Assembly (NCBI RefSeq): GCF_000499845.2
Contig: NC_023753.2
Span: 19,900,418-19,964,417, forward strand
Direction of reading: 5' to 3'
Length of the DNA: 64,000 nt
Source of the DNA: Phaseolus vulgaris
Taxonomy: Eukaryota; Streptophyta; Magnoliopsida; Fabales; Fabaceae
A program made the translations under genes and the position numbers. Under the pieces are notes generated by a model, which had not been told where the DNA came from, made no database searches, and was given only the letters and a program-made list of their open reading frames with translations. Positions 56,530 through 64,000 of this stretch are shown one piece after another. How positions within the stretch are numbered: the first letter of the stretch is position 1; every line of letters begins with the position of its first letter.

Positions 56530-57466
56530 GAATCATGTTGCGAATTTCACGAAACATTCGGACACCATATTAACAACTGCTTGGCTCTGGGTTATCAGTT
56601 GGATGAGTTGGTGAAGAATGGTTTCTTGAAAGATTACCTCGCTGGGTCCACTGCGACCACGGCCACGACGACACCAGAGGAAGGTCAAGCGCTTGAAATC
56701 CCAACTCACGGAGAAGTGCACACCATCTCTAGCGGCTTTTCCGGAGGAGGACCCACTGCCTCTCAACATAAGAAGTATGTGAGGTCAGTAAGTTCAGTTG
56801 CAGAGGAATTCCCAGACGACTCGTGGGAGTCAGACCTCATTTTCACAAGGGCTGACCTGCGGGATGTCGTCCCACACGATAATGACCCAATGGTCATTTC
56901 AGTAGTCACAGCGGGAAGGAAGGTACATAGGGTTCTCGTCGACCAAGGCAGCTCTGCAGACGTCATGTTTTGGTCGACCTTCAACAAGCTACAATTGTCC
57001 CCTAACCTGTTGAGACCCTATATTGGATGCTTGTATGGGTTCGCAGATAACCCAGTGGAGGTACGTGGCTACCTGGAGTTGAGGACGACGTTCACTGCTG
57101 GAGCGGCGTCCCGTACCGAGAACATTCGGTACTTGGTGGTTAACGCCAACTCAGCCTATAACATCTTGTTAGGCAGACCCGCCCTAAACAGATTAAGGGC
57201 AGTGTCCTCCACGCTCTACATGAAGATGAAGTTACCAGACCTTAGTGGTGAAGTAATTGTAATCAAGTCAGATTAGGAAAAGGCCCGAAAGTGCTATGAA
57301 AATAGCCTAAAGACGAAGAGAGGTGTGGTCATGACAATCGAACGACCACCCGTTCCAGATTTACTAATGGAATTAGAACCATTGGAAGAGGCGACGCTCG
57401 CAGAGTCCACGCCTGTCGAGGCCATGCCTGCAGGGGCGACGCCTATGGAAGATACACGCGCGGAAG
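56530..57466 (+). pseudogene. Fragment F, right part: Tat gag knuckle and protease
   Basis: Continues from 31350: knuckle CEFHETFGHHINNC, then FSGGGPTASQHKKYVRSVSS, protease VLVDQGSSADVMFW and LLGRPALNR, stop at 57274, then open again to about 57466, where similarity ends. No LTR, RT or integrase of this copy is present. Both ends are abrupt. Confidence 0.85.
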
Positions 57467-57879
57467 GAGGGTACTGCGATGCCCCGCCATGTGATGTAAT
57501 TTGCATTTCATTTTGATTAGCATTAGGGTTTCATTATGGTCCTCCTTAGCCTATAAAAGGAGGAGCCTACACCTTGTATTTTCAAGATTGAATAGAGTAT
57601 TGTTATGCTGCCAATTTAGTGCCATACATTACTCCTTGCCTAGCTTCTAGGTTTTAATCTTCATTTCACCACCTTCAAAGGGGCTGGCCGAACCTCCCCA
57701 TTTCCACACTCTTCATGCACCTTCAAGGTCACCACACCTCTTAGGAGGACCTTGTTCATCTCCTCCATTAAGCTTCCGCACCATCTTCAACAAACATCCA
57801 AGAAGAGCTCATAGGAAATCCATCAAGAGTCTATGTAGCATTTTAATGGCCTCTCAAAGGATTGGTGTTGGGGCCTCTT
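57467..57879 (+). other. Orphan LTR-like promoter segment
   Basis: Plus-strand TATA (CCTATAAAAGGAGG, about 57551-57564), then GCCTACACCTTGTATTTTCA and GATTGAATAGAGTA. This is the layout of the A/H LTR (TATA, GAGGTGC, TTGTAA) but not the same sequence. It points away from the neighbouring G coding strand. I cannot place its ends or family. Confidence 0.4.
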
Positions 57880-59583
57880 CCATCATCCCCTCCCTCTTGA
57901 AAAGGATTTGTCTTCAAATCCATTGCTTCTTCTTCTTCATGGCTAGGGGAATGGATGTGGCTGGATGGTGTCCATCATCTCCTCCTCCTTGAGAAGATCT
58001 ATCTCAGATCTAAAGATTTGATCTCGGATGGCAGCCTCGTGCTTCTTCAGCTATACTTGTCCTCCCGGATCAAACATCCATCTATGGGAATCTTCAAACA
58101 AAGCAATTGAGTTAGTTGAAGCAATTGTATAAAAATCAAGTTTATAAAGTTTCCCTTCCTTTTGTTTTTCTATTGTTTTTGGCAACTTTTTACAATATTT
58201 CTCTTTTGGTCGTTGTATGTGTTCTCTAATCCTCTTATGCATTTTAAAATATTTGGTTTTTGTTACTTTTTCCTTAGGCACAAATCTTTGTGGTTTAGGA
58301 AATGGTAACAAATTAAAAGACAAAAGAGGATTAAGTCCGCATATAACTTCAAATGTAGAAATATTAGTAGTCTTGTGGACTACTCTATTGTATGCATGCT
58401 TAATATGGAAAAGATACTCATCCCAAGAGTTATGGTTGTCTCTCATGATTACTCTAGGCATAGTAGAAAGAGCTATGTTTTCAATTTCATTTTGACCATT
58501 CTTTTGAGGATGATAAAAATTTGAAGAGTACAACTTAGTTCCAAGTTTTTCTAAAAGTATCCTCAAAAAATGGTTTTCAAAGTTTGGAGCTCTTTTCAAT
58601 ACTATGCTTGGAGATAAACTATGAAGATTTATCACTTCTCTAGAGAAGAGTTTATCCATGTCCATAAAAATGGAATCAAAACCTTTTGTTGTCCTAGGAA
58701 GCTCTAATATAAAATCTAGGCTTATGTCTTCCCATGGATCATTTGCAAAAGGTAAAGGAGTATAGAGTTCATGAGACATTGCCTTAGATGTATTTTTAAA
58801 ACAAGAAATGTATCTAGGGTAATGTCTTTGAACATCTTTTCTCATGGGTGACAAGAATTTTCCTTTTAAAAGCTCTAGAGTTTTATCAACTCTTATTTGG
58901 CCCATGAGTTCTCCTGCATGAAGAACTTATTTTTTATATGTGAAGGTAGTCTCGTTGATACAACCATTGTTCATGAAAATTTTAATGCTTTGCAATGGTT
59001 GTCCCAATAAGACATGACAAGTTTATTTAGATACTATCTCATATAAAAAAATTATCTTTGTAGTTGCCAATAGATAACTTGCCCTTCACTTGATGATATC
59101 TTAGCATGTATGTAAAATAATCTACTATATTTTATCTATGCAAGCCCCTTTTAAGGATTCTTTCTTTTTCACTAGGCTTGCAAGTGTTCCTTTACAAAAG
59201 GTAAGGCTAGGTTGTTCAACAAGAAGCATATTTTCAAAGGTATTTTCAACTTTTCCTTCTTGTTGAATGACCTTGTGGGAAGGAACACTCTTCTCCCACG
59301 CCTTTTGTTTCCTAAGGGTTTTCTCTTGATTTTCTATTTTTACATTTTCATCACTCTCACTAGCTTCTTTTTCTTGGCTACTATTCTCATCTTTGTCCCT
59401 TAAGATCATAGATCTTTCATTGGAACATTGAGATGCTAATTGATTATTACCAAGGTATGTTAAACATGGAATTCTTCTAGCTTGAGTGTGCGAGATATGC
59501 TTGGATAGGTTTTGGGAAAGTTCTAGAGATGTTTCTTTTATATGTTCTTCCCCTCTATCGAACTCATCCTTGTCATAAGATAC
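57880..59583 (-). pseudogene. Element G: decayed chromovirus-like gag, protease and integrase
   Basis: Minus strand. 59583-59125: gag end with a damaged knuckle (CLTYLGNNQLASQC). 59120-58910: protease-like LLGQPLQ with stops. Then directly integrase (58905-58051; LMGQIRVDKTLELLKGKF, DISLDFILELP, HPQKNGQNEIEN). RT and RNase H are absent, so it carries an internal deletion. Integrase has lost the second Asp (KRAPNF). A phrase DLKTNPFQEGGDD near 57880-57918 is typical of the 3' end of such elements. With I (62709-63241) it forms one older element. Confidence 0.8.
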
Positions 59584-60733
59584 TGTACCGTCCCGTCCCC
59601 TGGCGTTGACCAAAGTCAACGTCAAAGTCAAAAGTCAACATATGGTGGGCCCCCTCAAGGGACCCAAGGAAGAAAGTCAACCGATTCACCGCTTGAGGCG
59701 TCGCCAAAACAAGGCGTCGCCAAGATAAGGCGTCGCCAAGATGAGGCGTCGCCAGGATGAGGCGTCGCCAGGATGAGGCGTCGCCAGGATGAGGCGCCGC
59801 CTCGTTAAGGCGTCGCCAAGAAAAGGCGTCGACAGGTTAAGGCGTCGCCAAGAAAAGGCGTCGACAGGTTAAGGGGTCGCCAAGATGAGGCACAGCCAAG
59901 TTAAGACATCGCAAGGGGGCCTCGACAGCTCAGAATAGTAACAAAGAGAAGGGAAAGGTGGCTTCAAGGCCATAGTTCTAGTACCAGTAGGGGGTAACCT
60001 GACTCGTGAAGTACCCATGCCACCGCTGGGAGACCCTGGGACAGATACGACCCATGAGAGGGCCACGTCCAAGGGAGAACCACGTGCATGGTACGAGAGA
60101 AAGGTAGATACACTCCCAAGGAGAGTGACTAGAGGCTAGGGCGCATGAGTTGGCACCCAGAAAATCACCCCTTTTGCGCCAGATGCACTTCGAGGGAAAA
60201 GGACTCACACAATGGAATAACCCTAAGTTAGGTTACGGCGCTGTGAGGCCCTCTGCGTAGAGCAGCGATCAAGTCAGAAGAACACGTGGCAATAAGCACT
60301 GAAAACATCGAGGCTTTCCTAAAAGTTCGCTAAGGTACGCGTTAATTTAGATTACGTTTTGAATGTTTCAAGGGATATTTGTATACGCCTTCAATGCGCT
60401 TTAACACGCTTTAATGCGGGAGGTGTTTAAAAAGGGCCTTCAGACGTTTGAAAGGAGATCCAAGTTTTTAACCTAATTCTCACAGTTCACACAGAGTCAC
60501 AAAAAAAAACCCTAATTGTTTCACGGCGCACCCACTGTGCGCATAGACAATTAGGGCAACACAGTACTAGCTATTCAGTATTTCGACCACCTTTAGAGCA
60601 TCCTTTCACAGTGTTCCGATACGGAGGTGTGTCACCTTTGATGTTTCTCGCTAGCTGACTTGATCGTCGGAGTGCAAACGGCCGCGAGGGCGCCCCTTTG
60701 TTCACTTCTTTTCAGGTACTCACGGACGGAGCA
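59584..60733 (+). repeat. Solo LTR of an E-related Tat family
   Basis: 1150 bp, the same length as E's LTRs. Starts TGTACCGTCCCG, ends CACGGACGGAGCA. Contains TTTAAAAAG near 60424, U5 motif GGAGTGCAAACGGCCGC within 60657-60694 and CTTTTCAG after it. The five bases on each side are GATAC and GAACG, not a clean target duplication. Left neighbour is G (minus strand), right neighbour is H (plus strand). Confidence 0.88.
59697..59918 (+). repeat. 16-bp GGCGTCGCC minisatellite in the solo LTR
   Basis: About 13 units of GGCGTCGCCARGATRA type in U3. E's LTR has three of the inverted core. Units near the right edge are decayed. Confidence 0.9.
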
Positions 60734-61801
60734 GAACGAAGGTGCCCTAGTGAAAATGAGAGTGAAAGTCCTTGTGAAGGTGACTTATTGATGGTAAGAC
60801 GTATGTTGGTCACAATTCCAAAATCTTTGAATGATACTCAAAGAGAAAATATTTTTCACACCCGATGTCTTATCAACAACAAGTTATGTTCCTTGATTAT
60901 TGATGGGGGAAGTTGCACTAATGTGGCTAGTACAAGAGTTGTGGAGAAGTTAGCCTTACCCACTATCTCTCATACCAAGCCCTACAAATTACAATGGCTT
61001 AGTGAAGTAGGTGAAATCATGGTGAATAAACAAGTCCTCATTAACTTTGCTATAGGAAAGTATAAAGATGAGGTTTTATGTGATGTTGTGCCCATGGAAG
61101 CATCTCATCTTCTTTTAGGAAGGCCTTGGCAATATGATAGACATGTTTTACATGATGGCCTATCCAATACAATGTCTTTTTCCTTCCTAGGGCGCAAGGT
61201 TATATTAAAACCCCTCTCTCCCAAAGAGGTTCATGAGGACCAAATAAAAATGAAAACTAAAAGAGAAAATGAGAAAGAAAAAGAAGTAAGTACTACACCG
61301 AGTCACACCATTTTCTCCTCTAAATCCATCATGTTGACTCGTGCTATGCCTCAAATGGACCCTCCAAGGTCTTCTTCTTCTTTATCTTTTTCATTACCCA
61401 AGGTTCCTATTTCAACACCACCTTGGTTAAAATATGTTAGGGATGATTTTTTCATACCTCCTAATGGGTTTCACCATTTAAGAGGTCTTTTTCCAAAAAA
61501 CATCATCATTCCCAAACAAATTTTTCCAACTTGGTCGATTTATAGGACCTCCTTTTCTGCAATCCCTTTGGTTCCATCTGCTAAGTCATGTCTTCCTTTT
61601 TCTTACACTTTTGATTGTAAAAGTAAACTGACTTTGTTAAATGCAGGGATTCAAAATTCGTGGACGAATTCTCTCCAACTCGGGGAGTATGATGAGAGTC
61701 AAGTAAAGGAGGTTTTTATTAATGAAGGAAGAGGCAATTCACCATCACACTTGAAGTTCTTCCTTCTAGTCTTCTCAAAATTAAAAGAAGACATAAAATA
61801 A
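60734..61801 (+). pseudogene. Element H protease joined to integrase tail
   Basis: One open frame. Protease region FHTRCLINNKLCSLIIDGGS through LLGRPWQYDRH and KEVHEDQIK is very close to A. Next is a weakly conserved stretch (NGFHHLRGLFPKN) corresponding to the region before RT, then NAGIQNSWTNSLQLGEYDES, which matches A's tail after integrase. RT, RNase H and integrase are deleted, yet the frame stays open for over 350 codons. No believable ATG start: the frame enters from the solo LTR. Confidence 0.82.
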
Positions 61802-61957
61802 AGAGAGGCCCAAGCCCAAAGCCCAAGCCCAAGTCCATCCTATGAAGGGCAAGGCCAAGTTTTAAATAATAAAGAATATTGTTTGAAGGTGCTTAGAGGG
61901 AAACATTAGAAACCTCTATTGTTAAAGCATCTTTTAGTCTTTAGTTAGGAGTCTTTA

Positions 61958-61971
61958 GGGGGGGGGGGGGG
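61958..61971 (+). promoter_or_regulatory. Polypurine tract of element H, 14 G
   Basis: Uninterrupted G run directly before TGTTAGTAG. A has seven. Length may be affected by assembly or sequencing error. Confidence 0.75.
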
Positions 61972-62708
61972 TGTTAGTAGATAGGTGTAGGAGTAGAAAA
62001 GGAGGTGCCAAAGTGAAGGAAGAGGTCACACCTTCCTCATGCTTTGTTTTAGGCGCAAATTCTAGAAGCTTTTTAGGAGGGAGTTTTTGAATTTGTGTAG
62101 CTTATATTTCAGCACCTTAGGCTATAAATAGAGGTGCTCTCTTTGTAAATTTCAGATTGGAATTAATCTAAGAAAACTCTACTCAAATTTAGAGTGATCA
62201 TTGGAGAGCTTTTGAGCCTTCTTCTCTAGTCTTATCTTGATGGATCCATGGAGTCCTCAAGTGGCGGCAGCACTCTCATCTAGGAGCATTCCACACTTCT
62301 AGTGGCGAGATCATCCATCATCCTTCCATCTTCATGAGCAATTCTTCTCTCCTTCCTTTCTTCTTTGTTAATTCTTTGTTCTAGCTTGTTGTCTTGTTGT
62401 TTGGTTCGGCTATTCTGTTTTTCCAGCACCTATTTGTTGTTCTTGCCTTTTTAATTTCACTTTATTCGGTTCAAATGTGTTCTTATGCAATTTTGTTCGG
62501 TGCTTCTTAGTTTTACCTCTTTTTGTTGGTTCAATTTGACAATATGTGGAACATCCAAATGAGTTTGGGATTTGGTACTAGTTTTTGGTGAGTTCTTATC
62601 TTAGAACAATGATCCAACTCTAAGAAAAGTGCCTCTACAATGTCCAACTCAAGGTGATTCCTAAGAATGTCAAGAATCCTTCTCTATATGGCTATTGGAA
62701 TCACATCA
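61972..62708 (+). repeat. Element H 3' LTR
   Basis: 737 bp. TATA (GGCTATAAATAGAGG) near 62130. Ends GGAATCACATCA as A's does. Confidence 0.88.
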
Positions 62709-63241
62709 CATCTCAAGGCTCCCCTAAGGTCATTCCAATATGTAATGGGAGGGTCCTTGTGGAGATGTCTCTCTCTTTTTAAGGCATTCCACCAATACAT
62801 AACATCACCTTGAAAACTTAAGGTAGCTAAGGGTACTTTCTTTTCTTCACTCACATGGTTGTAAGCAAACAATTGCTCTACCCTCATCTCCCAATACAAA
62901 TATGTTTCTACATCTTCTTTTCCATAGAAATGAGGTAGCTCTACCTTAACCTCCTTTAGGTTTTCTTGTCTCTCTTTTCTAGCTCTCCTAGGGGATGGTT
63001 GATGATCTTCATTTATCCTAAGACTTTCTTCCCCAAAAGAATCATAAACTTGAGAGCTATGAGAATGTAATTTTTTTAATATTTCAGACTTCTCATCCTT
63101 TGCTTTAGTCAATTCATTAGTTTTGGCCTCATTCTCCAATTGTTTAGATGAAATTGATTGAATATCCTTGGAAAGTTGTTTTAAAAGAGATTTCAAGGAT
63201 TTCACATCACTTTTAAGAGATTTAGAGGAGTGAGAAGACAT
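62709..63241 (-). pseudogene. Element G/I: gag N-terminal part
   Basis: ATG at 63241 (MSSHSSKSLKSDVKSL). A coiled-coil head, then gag core LPHFYGKEDVETYLYWEMRV, FAYNHVSEEKKV and MYWWNALKRERHLH. Cut at 62709 by H's LTR; the next residues in the frame come from the LTR. The knuckle of the same type reappears at 59583. About 150 codons of gag between the two pieces are missing. Confidence 0.8.
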
Positions 63242-64000
63242 GACTAAAACTTTGTGTTTAGAAATGCTTTACTTTAAGAAAGAAGAGGAAAGTTAATGAA
63301 GGTAGTTTTCCAGGTAAGAGAGGTGAGTCACTACGGACTACTTAAATACCAAGTCTTGCCTTAGCCAAAAATTATCCCTCAAAATCTTCACACAATTCTT
63401 TCTTTAGGTAAATCACTTAGAACACAATGAGGATGAAGAAATCAAATTTTATGCAAGAAAACAATGCAAAGCTACTTAACAACTAATGCAATTTATCAAA
63501 GCTTTAAACAAAGATAAGCATAAGCAAATTAAGCAAACTAAGCAAATAATGACGTGATAATAAAAGATTATATCCACTTGTTTTCTTGAAAGCTCTATGA
63601 CATGTTCTATTCTTGAAATGTCAAAATTGTTTGTACTACCAAACTACTGTGTTATCATTCTGATTTATGCTTTGTACAACCCTTCTCATTGTCTATTTGT
63701 AGATCAAATAGGGGGAGAAGTTTATGCTTGATTTGGTTGTATAGTTAGCTTTAAATCGGTGCATTATGTTGTTGTTATTCTGCACTTGAAAGCTCTTGAA
63801 CACTTCACTTTTTCTAGTTTTTCTACTAATGTTGTATATGCAGAAAACCAGTTGGTGTGTGTCTTGTTATATTGTTGCTATACTTGCTTTGTATATGCAT
63901 CAATTCTATAATGCATCACCTTTCAAGTACAGGTGCTATGATGAAGAATAATCAAAGTGATGCTTATGGTTCAAGGGCATACACCTTACTCAAATTCTTG
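63242..64000. other. Unassigned AT-rich flank
   Basis: Presumably starts with the leader of G/I, but I find no PBS or LTR. At 63706-63720 AAATAGGGGGAGAAG looks like a polypurine tract on the plus strand, of the type found in SIRE-like Ty1/copia elements. No coding region. Confidence 0.4.

Larger units (their letters stand above)
60734..62708 (+). mobile_element. Element H: deleted relative of element A, 5' part missing
   Basis: Plus strand. Protease, a damaged RT start, then a jump to the integrase tail, then PPT and 3' LTR. The 5' LTR, gag and most of pol are absent. The 3' LTR resembles the reverse complement of A's. It sits inside G/I at 62709. Confidence 0.82.

Noticed and set aside
56026..57276. 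416-residue open frame
   Set aside because: Chance fusion of E's LTR with fragment F; the LTR half repeats at 44022-44444 without function.
61958..61971. 14-G run as a regulatory quadruplex
   Set aside because: It sits exactly at the PPT position and its length is prone to error; one run is not evidence of a quadruplex.

Overview
This is plant genomic DNA made almost entirely of LTR retrotransposons inserted into one another. I found no host gene, tRNA, rRNA or CRISPR array. The organism is an angiosperm, because the Ty3/gypsy families are plant CRM-like chromoviruses and Tat-lineage elements. A legume is my guess from general resemblance only.

Layout, outermost to innermost. Element A (minus strand, CRM-like; 3' LTR cut by the window edge, 5' LTR at 30206-30966) is split into three coding pieces by two Tat elements: C (14818-26648, target duplication AAAGG) inside reverse transcriptase, and B (1856-14052, CTTGT) after RNase H. 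Beyond A's 5' LTR comes a 260-bp internal remnant of a second copy of A, then a Tat gag-protease fragment, F. F is split by element E (31351-56529, GAATC). E's 3' LTR is in turn split by element D (31829-43847, GGAGC). To the right lie an orphan LTR-like promoter, a decayed minus-strand element G/I, a solo LTR of an E-related family (59584-60733) with unmatched flanks, and H, a deleted plus-strand relative of A.

B and C run gag-pol on the plus strand; D and E on the minus strand. B and D are one family in opposite orientations. LTR pairs compared by eye differ at about 9 of 782 sites (B), 6 of 1191 (C), 4 of 792 (D) and 19 of 1141 (E), which agrees with the nesting order.

The most interesting feature is an antisense gene between pol and the 3' LTR of B, C, D and E. 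Its PF04195-like exon and coiled-coil exon are separate open frames, but in each copy they are joined by a GT-AG intron of 99-193 bp. Splicing gives total lengths divisible by three in all five copies. Four copies also have a 227-268-bp intron just before the start codon, and G-box (CACGTG) motifs lie a few hundred bases upstream. E carries two such genes in tandem, the second behind a segment resembling LTR U3. gag-pol has nonsense or frameshift lesions in every element, but the antisense genes of B and D are open throughout.
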